Part shown: positions 19,279 through 30,001 of the stretch, in pieces
How positions within the stretch are numbered: position 1 is the first letter of the stretch
Layout of the letters: each line of letters starts with the position of its first letter
Source: Vibrio sp. AND4
GTDB lineage: Bacteria > Pseudomonadota > Gammaproteobacteria > Enterobacterales > Vibrionaceae
Direction: 5' to 3'
Assembly: GCF_000171815.1 (NCBI RefSeq)
Contig: NZ_ABGR01000007.1
Span: 114,151-178,150, forward strand
Length of the DNA stretch: 64,000 nt
Program-made: the position numbers and the translations under genes
Notes under the pieces: model-generated
Database searches by the model: none
Seen by the model: only the letters and a program-made list of their open reading frames with translations
Told to the model about the DNA's origin: nothing

Positions 19279-20287
19279 TCATCAGCATCAGCGTGGGGTC
19301 GCGCTCCTTATTGTACTTATGCTACTTGCCATCATGACTACGATAGCAGCAAGTATGTCAGAGCGATTGTTACTGCAGTTTCAGCGTGGTTCGAATCAAA
19401 TTAATTACCAACAAGCTTACTGGTATAGCTTGGGGGTAGAAGCGCTGGCCGAGATTGGTATCAAACAGAGCTATGAAGACGATGATACGATTAACTTGAG
19501 TCAGCCTTGGGCGATAAAAGATCAGGTTTACCCTCTGGATTACGGCCAAGCAGCTGGCCGCATCATTGATAAGCAAGCTTGCTTTAATTTGAATGTGTTA
19601 GCGAGTGTACAATCCTCAGGGGGAGAGACAAATCGTCCGTATTTAGTGCGAGTTTTCCAACGTCTGATGGAAGAGAAAGAAGTCGAGCCTTATCAATCGG
19701 AAGTGATTGCTGACTCGACATGGGAGTATGTCGATAGTGACAGCACGGTACGTTCTTCGTCAGGTGTGGAAGACAGCACCTATGAAGGTATGAAACCACC
19801 ATATTTACCACCAAATGGTTGGATGGCGGATGCAAGTGAGTTGCGCGCGGTTTATCAAGTGAGTGGCGACATCTACCAGAAGATAGCCCCGATGATTTGT
19901 GCGCTGCCAACCGATGACTGGCGTTTGAATGTAAACACGATTGAGATCGAACAAGCGCCAATCTTGGTTGCGATGTTCAGCCCCAACTTGAGCAGCAGTG
20001 ATGCGGTTCAATTAATAGAAAAGCGTCCTTTTGATGGTTGGGACAGCGTAGATGAATTTTTGTCTGAGTCAGAATTAGCTGGCTTAAGCGATGACGTAAA
20101 GAAAAATGCCAAAGGTTACTTAGGAGTCGACAGTTCTTTCTTTGAACTGGACGTTCAAGTACTGGTGGATGAGTCCCGAGTGCGTCTCCGTAGCCTTTTA
20201 CAAAGTACAGATAGAAAAACGGTGACAGTGGTTCGCCGTCGTTTTGGAGGAATCAGTGAGCGAGTTTCTGACCGTTCGGCTGAGTAG
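19271..20287 (+). CDS. gspK: Minor pseudopilin K (tip)
   Basis: The large minor pseudopilin that caps the pseudopilus. ATG 19271 gives 338 residues starting [18 protein letters not shown]. Position +5 is Ile rather than Glu, the known hallmark of GspK. The 43 residues upstream in the longer reading are out-of-frame gspJ and were discarded. It overlaps gspJ (8 bases) and gspL (32 bases). Confidence 0.95.
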   Translation: MASHQHQRGVALLIVLMLLAIMTTIAASMSERLLLQFQRGSNQINYQQAYWYSLGVEALAEIGIKQSYEDDDTINLSQPWAIKDQVYPLDYGQAAGRIIDKQACFNLNVLASVQSSGGETNRPYLVRVFQRLMEEKEVEPYQSEVIADSTWEYVDSDSTVRSSSGVEDSTYEGMKPPYLPPNGWMADASELRAVYQVSGDIYQKIAPMICALPTDDWRLNVNTIEIEQAPILVAMFSPNLSSSDAVQLIEKRPFDGWDSVDEFLSESELAGLSDDVKKNAKGYLGVDSSFFELDVQVLVDESRVRLRSLLQSTDRKTVTVVRRRFGGISERVSDRSAE

Positions 20288-21458
20288 CGAACAACAAGGT
20301 ACCATTCCGTGGTTGGTATGGTCGACACAACAACAAGAAGTGATTGCTAGCGGTGAGCTTGCCGGATGGGAACATCTGGATGAGCTGGTTGCCTATGCTG
20401 ATCAGCGCCAAATTATAGCGCTGCTGTCCAGTAATGATGTTTTGTTAACCAAAGTGGATATTCCACCAGGGGCATCGCGTCAATTTGACAGCATGTTGCC
20501 ATATTTGGTGGAAGATGAAGTCGCGCAAGATGTGGACGACCTGCATTTCACCGTATTAGACAAGCAAGCGGAAGCGGCACAAGTGTGTGCTGTTGAACGT
20601 GCTTGGATTCAGACCATTTTACAGCGTTTCTCCAGCCAAGGTCTTGTTATCAAAGCGATGTTACCTGATGTTCTTGCGTTGCCCTTTAAACAAGAGAGCA
20701 GTTCTGCTGTCCAGCTTGGCGAGCAATGGCTAATTCGCCATTCACAAACTCAAGGTGCGGCTGTTGATGAGTCTTGGCTTGATTTGTACTTATCTGCTTA
20801 CGTACAAGATCGCGAAGAGTGGAAGCTCGAGTGCTACAGCTCTGTGCCTGAATCAGCAGTGGCAGATATCTGGGTAGCAAAACCAGAAGAAATGGCCATG
20901 GCATTGCTGGCAAAAGGAGCGCCAGAGAGCAAGGTCAACTTACTGACGGGTATTTTCAAGCCAAAATCATCGTGGGGCAAGTATGTTAAAATTTGGCAAA
21001 AGACCGCGATTGCTGCAGGTGTACTGCTTGTGGTATTGGTTGGTCAGCAGCTGCTAACGATGCATAAGTATGAAGCGCAAGCTCAAGCGTATCGTGAAGA
21101 GAGTGAGCGCATCTTCCGCCAAGTTTTTCCAAATAAAAAACGTATTCCAACTGTGAGTTACTTGAAGCGTCAGATGACCGATGAAGAGCGTATTTTGTCT
21201 GGCGGGGCGAGCGATGTGGCAATGTTGTCTTGGCTCGCGGCGCTGCCTTCAACGCTGGGTCTGGTTAATGATCTGCAAATCACAAGTTTCAAATACGATA
21301 GTCAGCGTGGCGAAGCACGCATTCAAGTGAGTAGTTCAGACTTCCAGCCATTTGAGCAAGCTCGTGTGAAATTGGAAGAGAAGTTTAACGTTGAGCAAGG
21401 TCAGCTGAACCGCAACGGCGACGTTGTTATGGGCAGCTTCGTGTTGAAGCGTCAGTGA
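20256..21458 (+). CDS. gspL: Type II secretion platform protein L
   Basis: A bitopic protein that anchors the GspE ATPase to the membrane and pairs with GspM. GTG 20256, with GGAGG six bases upstream, gives [14 protein letters not shown], the EpsL N-terminus, and 400 residues. The cytoplasmic actin-like domain spans about 1-240, the membrane segment about 250-272, and a periplasmic ferredoxin-like domain follows. It overlaps the 3' end of gspK. Confidence 0.95.
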   Translation: MSEFLTVRLSSEQQGTIPWLVWSTQQQEVIASGELAGWEHLDELVAYADQRQIIALLSSNDVLLTKVDIPPGASRQFDSMLPYLVEDEVAQDVDDLHFTVLDKQAEAAQVCAVERAWIQTILQRFSSQGLVIKAMLPDVLALPFKQESSSAVQLGEQWLIRHSQTQGAAVDESWLDLYLSAYVQDREEWKLECYSSVPESAVADIWVAKPEEMAMALLAKGAPESKVNLLTGIFKPKSSWGKYVKIWQKTAIAAGVLLVVLVGQQLLTMHKYEAQAQAYREESERIFRQVFPNKKRIPTVSYLKRQMTDEERILSGGASDVAMLSWLAALPSTLGLVNDLQITSFKYDSQRGEARIQVSSSDFQPFEQARVKLEEKFNVEQGQLNRNGDVVMGSFVLKRQ

Positions 21459-21465
21459 GGTGATA

Positions 21466-21957
21466 ATGAAAAATTTAATCGCACAAGCTCAAACTTGGTG
21501 GAGCAGTATCTCACAACGTGAACAACGTTTGATGATGGGGTGTGGCGCAGTTGTTGTACTGGGTATCATTTATTTTGGTCTTTTTCAGCCAATGAACCAA
21601 CGCGCTGAGATGGCGCAGTCTCGAATTCAAAGTGAGAAGCGTCTGCTCACTTGGGTGCAAGACAAAGCGGATGATATTACCGCCCTGCGTAAAAGCGGCG
21701 GTGTTAGCTTGTCTAGTCAGCCTTTGAATCAGGTGGTGTCCTCATCGGCTCGCCGTTACAAAGTTGAGCTTATTCGTGTACAGCCACGAAATGAGAGTGT
21801 TCAAGTATGGATTAAACCTTTGGCATTTAACCAAATGGTGGATTGGTTACGTTACCTAAAAGAGAAACAAGGCATTGAGGTCGAATTTCTAGACATTGAC
21901 CGCAGTGACCAAGCTGGAATGGTCGACGTAAACCGACTGCAATTTAAGCGAGGTTAA
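21466..21957 (+). CDS. gspM: Type II secretion platform protein M
   Basis: A small bitopic partner of GspL. ATG 21466, with GAGG five bases before it, gives MKNLIAQAQTWW and 163 residues; a GTG two codons upstream is less likely. One membrane segment lies at about 25-42 and the periplasmic ferredoxin-like domain at about 80-160. It stops one base before gspN begins. Confidence 0.95.
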   Translation: MKNLIAQAQTWWSSISQREQRLMMGCGAVVVLGIIYFGLFQPMNQRAEMAQSRIQSEKRLLTWVQDKADDITALRKSGGVSLSSQPLNQVVSSSARRYKVELIRVQPRNESVQVWIKPLAFNQMVDWLRYLKEKQGIEVEFLDIDRSDQAGMVDVNRLQFKRG

Positions 21958-21958
21958 G

Positions 21959-22720
21959 GTGAAAAGAACGATTCTTTATATTGGTATTTTTATTGCCTTT
22001 TTCTCGACGAGCTTAATTGCTGGTTTACCAATCTCCTGGGTGCTGCAGCAAGTGTCTATGGTGAGAGGTTTGGATATTCAAGACGCGCAAGGTACGGTTT
22101 GGCAAGGCAGTGCATCCAATGTGCGTTGGCAGCGTCAAAATCTAGGTGAAGTGAAGTGGGATTTTCAGCTTTCTGGTTTGTTCACCGGGAAAGCGGAATT
22201 CGCAGTGCGCTTTGGCCGTGGCAGTGATATGGAGGTTCGTGGACGCGGCTTGGTTGGCTATAGTTTAGTCAGCGGCCCGTACGCAGAAAACTTAGTTGCT
22301 TCAATCCCTGCTAAGAAAGTAATGGAACAAGGGCAATTGCCTGTCCCTATTGGTGTGGATGGGCAACTTGAACTCAATATCCGACATGCGACTTACGCGG
22401 CGCCGTGGTGCAAAACCGGTCAAGGTACTCTGGTTTGGAGCGCAAGCAGTATTCAAAGCCCGATCGGCAGTCTTGAACTTGGCCCTGTGATTGCTGACTT
22501 AAGTTGCCAAGACAGTGTGCTATCGGCATCGGGTGAACAAAAGAGTAAACAAGTTTCAGCGGCATTTTCTGCTGAGTTGATGCCAAACCTGAATTACTCC
22601 ACCAATGCGAAGTTTAAACCGGGGGCGGAGTTCCCTTCGAGCATGAGTGAACAACTTAAGTGGCTAGGCAATCCAAATTCTCAAGGCCAGTATGAATTTG
22701 ATTACCAAGGGCGTTTTTAA
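21959..22720 (+). CDS. gspN: Type II secretion protein N
   Basis: An accessory T2SS protein, present in Vibrio eps operons, whose precise role is unclear. It has 253 residues, an N-terminal membrane anchor (about 5-25) and a beta-rich periplasmic domain distantly like AsmA. The start is GTG, two bases after gspM. It is the last gene of the operon and is followed by a strong terminator. Confidence 0.93.
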   Translation: MKRTILYIGIFIAFFSTSLIAGLPISWVLQQVSMVRGLDIQDAQGTVWQGSASNVRWQRQNLGEVKWDFQLSGLFTGKAEFAVRFGRGSDMEVRGRGLVGYSLVSGPYAENLVASIPAKKVMEQGQLPVPIGVDGQLELNIRHATYAAPWCKTGQGTLVWSASSIQSPIGSLELGPVIADLSCQDSVLSASGEQKSKQVSAAFSAELMPNLNYSTNAKFKPGAEFPSSMSEQLKWLGNPNSQGQYEFDYQGRF

Positions 22721-22746
22721 TCACATTAGAAACCTTACCACGTGAT

Positions 22747-22778
22747 AGAGCTGCTTATGTGCAGCTCTTTTGGTTTTT
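22747..22778 (+). terminator. Terminator of the gspC-N operon
   Basis: An 8-bp perfect stem AGAGCTGC / GCAGCTCT (22747-22754 / 22761-22768) with a 6-base loop is followed by TTTGGTTTTT. It starts 26 bases after the gspN stop. Confidence 0.85.
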
Positions 22779-22886
22779 AGATCATGGTAGGCCAAATTCT
22801 TTGATCGTGGCGTACGGATAAAAAGAAAGACCGCAAAGCTGATTCGTTGTCTCTACAAAATCTAGCCATGCATGACCGAATGGTGC

Positions 22887-23714
22887 TCAGTCTTTATCTT
22901 GTAGAATCTCATCCCATGGTAAATCGGCATCGCCCAGAACGATAAAGTTCGGATTCTCCAACGTCTCACGTTCGTTGTACGACAGTGGTTCAAGTTGCGT
23001 GCTGAGAATACGTCCGCCGGCTTCTTCAACGATACATTGGGTCGCTGCGGTATCCCACTCGCCAGTTGGACCTAGGCGTAAGTAACAGTCCACCGCACCT
23101 TCGGCAACAAGACACGCCTTGAGTGCGGCCGAACCGAGAGGAATTAAGTCATAGTTCCAAGCACTGCTCATGCGATTGGTGATATGGTTAATGTCTTGGC
23201 GGCGGCTGATCGCGATAGCAATGTTTTGTCCAGGACGCTCATGTTTGTGAGTATGGATTTTTACACTCTCAGACATGTCAGGGATCTTCCACGCCCCTTT
23301 GCCGCTATAGGCATAATAACTGACACCAGAAACCGGCCCGTAAACCACCCCCATGGTTGGTTTATTATTGTCGATAAGTGCAATAATTGTCGCGAAGTCA
23401 CCACTGCGTGCGATGAACTCTTGTGTGCCATCAAGCGGGTCAACTAACCAGTAGCGCTCCCAATTTGCGCGTTGCTCTAAGCTAATGTCTGCCGCTTCCT
23501 CAGAAAGTACTGGGATATCCGGTGTTAGTTCGCTCAAACGTTCTGTGATCAGTTTGTGCGCGGCAATATCAGCACTTGTGACTGGGGTGTGGTCACTTTT
23601 GGTGTAAGCTTCGTACTGCTTTTTCTCGTAAATATCGAGGATCAATTGTCCCGCGCTGCGAGCAATTTCGATGACTTGCGGGAGCAGATGAGATAAATCT
23701 TTTGTCATTGGCAT
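22887..23714 (-). CDS. cysQ: 3'(2'),5'-bisphosphate nucleotidase CysQ
   Basis: Hydrolyses 3'-phosphoadenosine 5'-phosphate to AMP, clearing the by-product of sulfate assimilation. It has 275 residues of the inositol-monophosphatase fold, with metal-site motifs EEAAD (near 70), DPLDGTQEF (near 92-100) and EWDTAATQCIVEEAGG near the C-terminus. AAAGGACC supports the first ATG; a second ATG lies two codons later. It follows nudE with a 29-base gap, so the two are probably one transcript. Confidence 0.95.
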   Translation of the reverse strand: MPMTKDLSHLLPQVIEIARSAGQLILDIYEKKQYEAYTKSDHTPVTSADIAAHKLITERLSELTPDIPVLSEEAADISLEQRANWERYWLVDPLDGTQEFIARSGDFATIIALIDNNKPTMGVVYGPVSGVSYYAYSGKGAWKIPDMSESVKIHTHKHERPGQNIAIAISRRQDINHITNRMSSAWNYDLIPLGSAALKACLVAEGAVDCYLRLGPTGEWDTAATQCIVEEAGGRILSTQLEPLSYNERETLENPNFIVLGDADLPWDEILQDKD

Positions 23715-23743
23715 AAGTAATGGTCCTTTCTCACAGTTATGGC

Positions 23744-24328
23744 TCAGCTCTCCGGCTGCGATGCATTGTGTTTGTGAGTGGTGTTTTGCAAGTGTTTTAG
23801 TGCCAACATCAACGCCGTAATACTTCTTGCTTCACAAAAGTCCAAGTGCGTTAATAGCTCTTCTGCTTGTGCCAAAGGCCAGCGAACAATTTCTAGTGGT
23901 TCTGGCTCGTCCCCTTGTTGTTTCTCTGGATACAGACCCTGCCCTAAGAACAGTGTCATTTTGCTAGAGAAATAAGAAGGCGCAAGGATCACCTGTTTTA
24001 ATGGTGTTAGCTGATGAGAGCCCAAACCAATTTCTTCTTTTAACTCACGATCGGCTGCTTGCAATGGTGTTTCTCCCGGGTCGATGAGACCTTTTGGAAA
24101 GCCTAGTTCGTAGCGCTCGGTGCCTGCTGCATACTCGCGCACCAATAGTAAGTCGCCTTGTTCAGTGACAGGAACAATCATTACGGCATCGCGACCGCTT
24201 GGTTTCATACGTTCGTAAGTGCGCAGTTCGCCATTAGAGAAGCGAAGGTCGAGGGCTTCCACTGCAAACAGGTTAGATTGTGCGACCGTCTGACAAGAGA
24301 GTATCTCAGGTGGGGTCCTTTTCGACAT
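23744..24328 (-). CDS. nudE: ADP-compounds hydrolase NudE
   Basis: A Nudix hydrolase acting on ADP-ribose, Ap3A and NADH. It has 194 residues with an intact Nudix box from Gly80 to Leu102 (Glu86, Arg94-Glu95, Glu98-Glu99). It lies upstream of cysQ in the same direction. Pairing with CysQ suggests shared clearance of adenosine-phosphate by-products. Confidence 0.93.
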   Translation of the reverse strand: MSKRTPPEILSCQTVAQSNLFAVEALDLRFSNGELRTYERMKPSGRDAVMIVPVTEQGDLLLVREYAAGTERYELGFPKGLIDPGETPLQAADRELKEEIGLGSHQLTPLKQVILAPSYFSSKMTLFLGQGLYPEKQQGDEPEPLEIVRWPLAQAEELLTHLDFCEARSITALMLALKHLQNTTHKHNASQPES

Positions 24329-24451
24329 AACGCCGGCTCCTTAGTATCGTTAACTCATTGAGGGAAGTGAGAATGCCTAATATGAGATTTCTTAATATAT
24401 GAGAAGAAAGCTCGAGTTTCTAGCGCGGTGCTCCAGATTCGCTGAATGAAA

Positions 24452-24481
24452 AACAAAAATGGGAGGCAAACGCCTCCCACT
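24452..24481 (-). terminator. Terminator of nfuA
   Basis: The 8-bp stem TGGGAGGC / GCCTCCCA (24460-24467 / 24472-24479) has a 4-base loop and is followed on the reverse strand by TTTTTGTTT. It starts about 30 bases after the nfuA stop. Confidence 0.88.
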
Positions 24482-24511
24482 TTCGTTGATATGCTGCAAG
24501 TCATGAGAGAC

Positions 24512-25096
24512 TTAATAGTATGAGTGATCACCACGATCGTGCTCGGTTGCATCGCGAACTGCAGTCAGTTCACCAATAAATTGGTTGAGAAGTTCTTTTT
24601 CAATGCCTTCTTTTAGCGTGACATCGACCATTGAACAGCCGTTACAACCACCGCCAAATGCAACGATAGCGATGCCATCGTCTGTGATTTCAACAAGATT
24701 GACATGCCCACCGTGGCCTGCAAGTTGCGGGTTCACTTGGGTTTGTATTACGTACTCAACACGCTCCACAAGCGGGGCGTCGTCCGCCACTTTACGCATT
24801 TTCGCGTTTGGCGCTTTTAGCGTTAGCTGAGAACCCATTTTGTCCGTCACAAAGTCGATTTCTGCGTCTGCTAGGAATGGTAGGCTGAGTTCGTCAACGT
24901 AAGCTGAAAAACCGCTGTAAGGAATTTCAGTGTCAGTACTTTCAATCGCTTCTGGTGGGCAGTAAGAGACGCCACACTCTGCGTTTTGTGTACCTGGATT
25001 TACGACGAAAATACGAATGTTTGTGCCTTCAGGCTGTTGGCCCAAAAGGTTGGCGAAATGCGTTTGCGCAGTTTCTGTAATAGTAATGTTTGACAC
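24512..25096 (-). CDS. nfuA: Fe/S biogenesis protein NfuA
   Basis: Carries and delivers a [4Fe-4S] cluster to target apoproteins under stress. The chosen GTG start at 25096 yields [11 protein letters not shown] and 194 residues, close to the E. coli length; the longer upstream reading has no family match. An A-type-like N-terminal domain is followed by the Nfu domain with CNGC (Cys151 and Cys154) for the cluster. It lies downstream of comF in the same direction. Confidence 0.95.
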   Translation of the reverse strand: MSNITITETAQTHFANLLGQQPEGTNIRIFVVNPGTQNAECGVSYCPPEAIESTDTEIPYSGFSAYVDELSLPFLADAEIDFVTDKMGSQLTLKAPNAKMRKVADDAPLVERVEYVIQTQVNPQLAGHGGHVNLVEITDDGIAIVAFGGGCNGCSMVDVTLKEGIEKELLNQFIGELTAVRDATEHDRGDHSYY

Positions 25097-25199
25097 GACG
25101 AATACCTGAGTAATTTTGTAGGCTACTGCTGCTATTCTACTCCTGTTCACGCCTCGGTCTAGTTTTTTTGATGCTAAGACACGGCGAAGCAAGTAACAC

Positions 25200-25928
25200 T
25201 CAACCGGGCGCAGGAGTTCTGCAGATACAATAAATATCGATGCTTTCTACGCCAACTTCAAGTAATAAATGACATAATTGTCGGACGGTACTGCCCGTTG
25301 TCACGACGTCATCTACGATAGCTAGGTGTGGAAAGTTCACCTCACCTTTCAAGACAAATGCCCCATCTAAGTTTTGTTCACGACTGGCTTTTTTGTTTCC
25401 ACGTTGTGACGGTAGGTTTTTGATGCGCTTGAACAGCTTATCTTCGTAGCGCACATCCAAATGGCGGGCAAGGTACTGGGCCAAAACATGACTTTGATTG
25501 AAGCCTCGCTTTATATAGCGCTGCCAATGAACGGGCACACTGGTGATAATGGGCGGTGGTTGCTCAATTCGCTCTGCCAGCAATTGGGTAAGTGCACTTA
25601 CCTGCCAGGCTTCACCGTGGTCCTTAAAGTTTTGCACCTGTTGGGACAAGGGGAAGTCATAATCCCCCAAAGTATACAGACGCTGCCATGGCGGTGGCTC
25701 TTTCAGGCATTCGCCACATTCGGCAGCGGATAGTGATTCATCTTCTGTCATTTTTAATCCACAACGCACGCAGCGTTTGATTGGCGTGAGGTGTTTAAAA
25801 CAGCTGTCACACCAGTGCATTAGGTTAGGCCTTCGGTTTTTGGGGAGCGGAAATCGGCATAACTCGCACTGGCTGCTCAGTACGTGGTGCATGATGTTTT
25901 TCCATTGATGAGATAACATACAATCCAT
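25200..25928 (-). CDS. comF: ComF family phosphoribosyltransferase-like protein
   Basis: Related to ComF/GntX, needed for DNA uptake in competent bacteria. It has 242 residues. An N-terminal zinc-finger region has CELC (about 21-24), CDSC, CVRC and CGEC pairs. The C-terminal phosphoribosyltransferase domain has the PRPP loop [13 protein letters not shown]. The start may be the ATG at 25919 (fourth codon). It is divergent from bioH, the conserved bioH/comF(gntX)/nfuA arrangement. Confidence 0.92.
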   Translation of the reverse strand: MDCMLSHQWKNIMHHVLSSQCELCRFPLPKNRRPNLMHWCDSCFKHLTPIKRCVRCGLKMTEDESLSAAECGECLKEPPPWQRLYTLGDYDFPLSQQVQNFKDHGEAWQVSALTQLLAERIEQPPPIITSVPVHWQRYIKRGFNQSHVLAQYLARHLDVRYEDKLFKRIKNLPSQRGNKKASREQNLDGAFVLKGEVNFPHLAIVDDVVTTGSTVRQLCHLLLEVGVESIDIYCICRTPAPG

Positions 25929-26002
25929 CCAAGTAAGTGAGTCACCAGACTAATGCTTGGGTTGCGTTATAAGGAATAAGATAAGTGGGAGAGAACGAGA
26001 GC

Positions 26003-26767
26003 ATGAGCACAAATTTACACTGGCAATCATATGGTCAAGGTCCAGATTTGGTGTTGCTTCATGGTTGGGGAATGAATGGTGCAGTCTGGCAGCAGACGGT
26101 TGAGTCTCTTCAACCTTATTTTCGAGTGCATGTGGTTGACCTTCCTGGATATGGCCACAGTGCAGACGTTCATGCAGACGATCTCACCAATATCGCAGAC
26201 CTTGTACTGCAAGGTGCCCCAGAAAAAGCAATCTGGTTGGGTTGGTCGTTAGGTGGTTTGATTGCAACCCAGATTGCACTCAATGCCGCGCAGCGAGTGA
26301 GCAAATTAATCACGGTAGCAAGCTCACCTAAATTTGCTGCTGAGCGTCCTTGGCGTGGTATTCAACCTAAGGTGTTAACTGCGTTTACCGATCAATTGCT
26401 GGAAGACTTCTCCGTCACTATCGAACGTTTTATGGCGCTGCAAGCCATGGGCAGCCCGTCTGCACGCAAAGACGTCAAACAGCTCAAGCAAGCCGTACTG
26501 TCGCGTCCGCAACCGAACCCCGACTCATTGTTGGTTGGGTTAACTATTCTTGCTGATGTGGATCTGCGTGATCAACTTAAGTCTCTTTCTATGCCAGTAC
26601 TGCGCCTCTATGGTCGCCTCGATGGCTTAGTACCAATCAAAGTAGCGAGTGATTTGAGCGAACAGTGGCCAAGTACTCAGCAGTTTATTTTCAATCAATC
26701 CTCTCATGCGCCTTTCATGACTGAACATGATGCGTTTTGTCTACAAATTCGCGAATTTGCAGCTTAA
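26003..26767 (+). CDS. bioH: Pimeloyl-ACP methyl ester esterase BioH
   Basis: Cleaves pimeloyl-ACP methyl ester, closing the pimelate-making phase of biotin synthesis. ATG 26003 gives MSTNLHWQSY and 254 residues. The alpha/beta-hydrolase triad is visible as Ser82 in GWSLGG, Asp207 and His235, the same positions as in E. coli BioH. An in-frame GTG 18 bases upstream is possible but gives a non-family leader. Confidence 0.95.
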   Translation: MSTNLHWQSYGQGPDLVLLHGWGMNGAVWQQTVESLQPYFRVHVVDLPGYGHSADVHADDLTNIADLVLQGAPEKAIWLGWSLGGLIATQIALNAAQRVSKLITVASSPKFAAERPWRGIQPKVLTAFTDQLLEDFSVTIERFMALQAMGSPSARKDVKQLKQAVLSRPQPNPDSLLVGLTILADVDLRDQLKSLSMPVLRLYGRLDGLVPIKVASDLSEQWPSTQQFIFNQSSHAPFMTEHDAFCLQIREFAA

Positions 26768-26903
26768 CGGCAAGACCTACACATCGAAGTGAATAAAACC
26801 TCTAAAGTTGGTCAAAAATTGGCCGATATAAATAATGGCAATCTTTTCTAGTGGGAGGAGGTTGCTCTATTGACGAGTTGGACGACCCTGAGGAGGGTTT
26901 GTA

Positions 26904-27368
26904 ATGATAGTGTCACCGGCTAACGCAGGTGTACCACTGATCGCCCCATCCGTTAATGTGCAGACGGAACAAGCAGCTCGCGACAACAAGGCTCGAGAAC
27001 CTGTGACACCGACAGTTGCATTGGCGAAAACCAATGCAGAGCGCAAAATAAAAAGTGATGAGAAGCGGCGACGCCAATCTTCGTGGGATCCATCGGAGCA
27101 TCCTGATTACGAAGTGGAATCAGAGGTGGATTGTGCTTATCACCAAGAGCCAGAAGACACATTAGAACGTCTTTTTGGCTTGCTCGCGCTCGAGAGTTAC
27201 AGTGAGGAACAGGGTAAAGGCTATGCGATACGCTTTCGATTGCCTAAGCGCATTTTGGATGCAGCGGTCAAACAGGAATTGATGGAAAAGCGCAGAAAGG
27301 TGATTAAGTTCCATTATGGTCACTCGGTCGCGCCCCATACCCCGTCAGAAGTGATAGCAGTATTATGA
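26904..27368 (+). CDS. Conserved hypothetical protein, charged, 154 residues
   Basis: A clear gene with GAGGAGG about ten bases before ATG. Residues 1-75 are polar and low complexity with a basic patch (KIKSDEKRRR), residues 78-98 are acidic, and residues about 105-150 are better ordered (YAIRFRLPKRILDAAVKQEL). No signal peptide or membrane segment is seen. I do not recognise the family with confidence and give no function. It has its own terminator and lies between bioH and the convergent tex gene. Confidence 0.75.
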   Translation: MIVSPANAGVPLIAPSVNVQTEQAARDNKAREPVTPTVALAKTNAERKIKSDEKRRRQSSWDPSEHPDYEVESEVDCAYHQEPEDTLERLFGLLALESYSEEQGKGYAIRFRLPKRILDAAVKQELMEKRRKVIKFHYGHSVAPHTPSEVIAVL

Positions 27369-27388
27369 TGACTCAATATCCTACCCAA

Positions 27389-27434
27389 ACAAAAACGCTC
27401 CAAGCAGGTTCACTGATTGGAGCGTTTTCTTTTT
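27389..27434. terminator. Bidirectional terminator between the 154-residue gene and tex
   Basis: The 12-bp stem AAAACGCTCCAA / TTGGAGCGTTTT (27392-27403 / 27417-27428) is followed by TCTTTTT on the plus strand and by TTTTTGTTT on the minus strand, so it can end both convergent transcripts. Confidence 0.88.
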
Positions 27435-27472
27435 AGCGCTGAAGCCCGGCTAGCGTTGAAACTGAGCTGAGA

Positions 27473-29794
27473 TTACTTTTTCGCTTTCGCAAACGCTGCG
27501 GCAAAAGCGCCGCCCATCGCGTTGTTGGATGATGAGTCATCACGGCGAGGCTGGCGTCGCTGTGGTTGGTCATTGCGACGAGGCGCTGCTGTAGAGCGTT
27601 GGCTGCGGTTGTCTTGACCTGGTTCGTCGCTCAAACGCATCGATAGACCAATACGCTTACGCTGTACGTCCACTTCCATCACTTTCACCTTAACGATGTC
27701 ACCCGCTTTTACCACTTCACGTGGATCAGACACAAAGCGATCTGTCAGTGCCGAAATGTGGACGAGACCATCTTGGTGCACGCCGATATCAACGAAGGCG
27801 CCGAAATTGGCTACGTTCGATACTACGCCTTCTAGAATCATGCCTGGTTCCAAATCAGAAACCGAGTTAACGCCTTCTGCAAATGTCGCCGTCTTGAACT
27901 CTGGACGCGGGTCACGACCCGGTTTATCTAGTTCTTTGATGATGTCTGTAATGGTTGGAACACCGAAGTTTTCATCGGTGTAATCCACGGCGTGTAGGCC
28001 TTTTAGGAAGTTAGAATCGCCGATCAGAGCTTTGATGTCTTTGCTGTTCTTCTCAGAAATCGCTTTTACCACTGGGTACGCTTCAGGGTGAACCGCAGAC
28101 GCGTCAAGTGGATTCTTGCCATCCATGATTCGTAGGAAGCCTGCACACTGCTCGAACGCCTTAGGCCCTAAACGAGGTACTTTCTTCAATGTCGTACGGG
28201 CTTCGAAACGACCATTTTCGTCACGGAAGTCGACAATGTTCTGCGCGATGGTGCTCGACAAGCCAGCTACGCGTGTGAGTAGTGCGGCAGAGGCGGTGTT
28301 CACATCAACACCAACCGCGTTTACACAGTCTTCTACAATGGCATCCAGACGTTTTGCCAGCATAGATTGACTCACGTCGTGCTGGTATTGACCCACGCCT
28401 ATTGATTTAGGATCGATTTTTACTAGTTCAGCCAGTGGGTCTTGAAGACGACGAGCAATCGATACGGCACCACGTAAAGACACGTCCATGTTAGGGAATT
28501 CTTTGGCTGCAAGTTCAGATGCCGAGTAAACAGACGCCCCCGCTTCACTAACGATGATTTTCTGAACGTTTAGGTTGCCACGCTTAATAACGTCTGCGAC
28601 AAAGCTGTCAGTTTCACGCGAAGCGGTGCCATTACCAATTGCAATCAAGTCAACATTGTATTTGCGCACTAATTGGTCGACGATGTGCGCAGATTTGTCG
28701 TACTGCTTTTGCGGTGGGTGAGGGTAGATGGTTTCGGTTACAAGCACCTTGCCAGTAGGGTCGACAATAGCTATTTTAGAGCCTGTACGCAGACCTGGAT
28801 CGAGACCAAGAGTGGCACGAGGACCTGCCGGAGCCGCCATCAGCAAGTCTTTTAGGTTGGTGGCGAAGACTTCAATCGCTTCGATTTCTGCGCGCTCTTT
28901 CATTGCGCCCATTAGCTCGGTTTCCATGTGCATCGATACTTTGATGCGCCATGCCCAACTGATCACTTGTTTGCGCCATGTATCCGCGGGTGCGCTGCTT
29001 AATGTCACGCCGTAGTGGTCAGCGATAATCGTCTCGCAATAAGACTGACGAACGCCTTCTTCTTGTTCTGGATCGGCATTCATTGCCAATGTCAGAAAAC
29101 CTTCGTTTCGGCCTCGTAGCATTGCCAGCGCACGGTGTGATGGCACTTTGCTGAGTGGTTCGTTGTGGTTGAAGTAATCTTTAAACTTCTCGCCTTCTTG
29201 CTCTTTACCCTCAACGACGCGAGCGCCCATCTCTGCATTGCGGTTTAGGTGGCCACGGATTTTCTCTAGTAGGTTGGCGTCTTCTGCAATGCGTTCCATG
29301 ATGATCGCGCGTGCGCCATCGAGTGCGGCTTTCGTGTCAGCCACCCCTTTATCAGCATCAAGGTATTTACTTGCTTCGCTTTCTGGTTCGGTTTGCGGGT
29401 GGTGCCAAAGTTGCTCCGCTAGCGGCTCAAGACCTGCTTCAATCGCGATCTGGCCTTTGGTGCGGCGCTTTGGTTTATAAGGCAGGTATAAATCTTCAAG
29501 GCGAGTCTTGCTGTCTGCCTGAGTGATTTCTTGTTCAAGCTCTGGCGTCAGTTTGCCCTGTTCTTGAATCGATTTCAGGATAGTTTGACGGCGGTCATCC
29601 AGTTCACGAAGATAAGACAGACGGCTGTCTAGATTACGCAGTTGGGTGTCATCAAGGCCACCTGTTACCTCTTTACGGTAACGTGCAATAAATGGGACAG
29701 TGTTACCATCATCAATAAGGGTTACAGCGGCATTGACTTGCTCAGGGCGAACATTCAGCTCTTGAGCAATCATGCGACAGATAGCTTGGCTCAT
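27473..29794 (-). CDS. tex: Tex/YhgF family S1 RNA-binding protein
   Basis: A conserved nucleic-acid-binding protein linked to transcription. The start at 29794 ([13 protein letters not shown]) gives 773 residues, the same as E. coli YhgF. The upstream extension lacks family features. Domains in order are an N-terminal helical region, a YqgF-like RNase H fold (about 315-440), tandem helix-hairpin-helix motifs (about 480-630) and an S1 domain (about 640-715). A basic Gln/Arg-rich tail ends it. Confidence 0.93.
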   Translation of the reverse strand: MSQAICRMIAQELNVRPEQVNAAVTLIDDGNTVPFIARYRKEVTGGLDDTQLRNLDSRLSYLRELDDRRQTILKSIQEQGKLTPELEQEITQADSKTRLEDLYLPYKPKRRTKGQIAIEAGLEPLAEQLWHHPQTEPESEASKYLDADKGVADTKAALDGARAIIMERIAEDANLLEKIRGHLNRNAEMGARVVEGKEQEGEKFKDYFNHNEPLSKVPSHRALAMLRGRNEGFLTLAMNADPEQEEGVRQSYCETIIADHYGVTLSSAPADTWRKQVISWAWRIKVSMHMETELMGAMKERAEIEAIEVFATNLKDLLMAAPAGPRATLGLDPGLRTGSKIAIVDPTGKVLVTETIYPHPPQKQYDKSAHIVDQLVRKYNVDLIAIGNGTASRETDSFVADVIKRGNLNVQKIIVSEAGASVYSASELAAKEFPNMDVSLRGAVSIARRLQDPLAELVKIDPKSIGVGQYQHDVSQSMLAKRLDAIVEDCVNAVGVDVNTASAALLTRVAGLSSTIAQNIVDFRDENGRFEARTTLKKVPRLGPKAFEQCAGFLRIMDGKNPLDASAVHPEAYPVVKAISEKNSKDIKALIGDSNFLKGLHAVDYTDENFGVPTITDIIKELDKPGRDPRPEFKTATFAEGVNSVSDLEPGMILEGVVSNVANFGAFVDIGVHQDGLVHISALTDRFVSDPREVVKAGDIVKVKVMEVDVQRKRIGLSMRLSDEPGQDNRSQRSTAAPRRNDQPQRRQPRRDDSSSNNAMGGAFAAAFAKAKK

Positions 29795-30001
29795 CCGTGT
29801 ATTCTCTTTAATTTTGTTTGGTATTGGTGTGTTATAGAACATTGGGGTTATTCAGGGAATTTGCAATGTTTTAAACGAGTCGCGCAAAAATTTACCGAGT
29901 GCTGGTGGACATCAGTCAGATTTGTGTCAAAACTGTAATCAAATTCAGAACTTATATGTTTGATTGTCGACTAACTCATACCTTAGCTCACACGGAAAAC
30001 A

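Noticed and set aside
25097..25192. N-terminal extension of nfuA
   Set aside because: The extra 32 residues have no family counterpart and the internal GTG gives the usual NfuA start.
29795..29842. N-terminal extension of tex
   Set aside because: The 16 added residues precede the family start MSQAI and would disagree with the usual 773-residue length.
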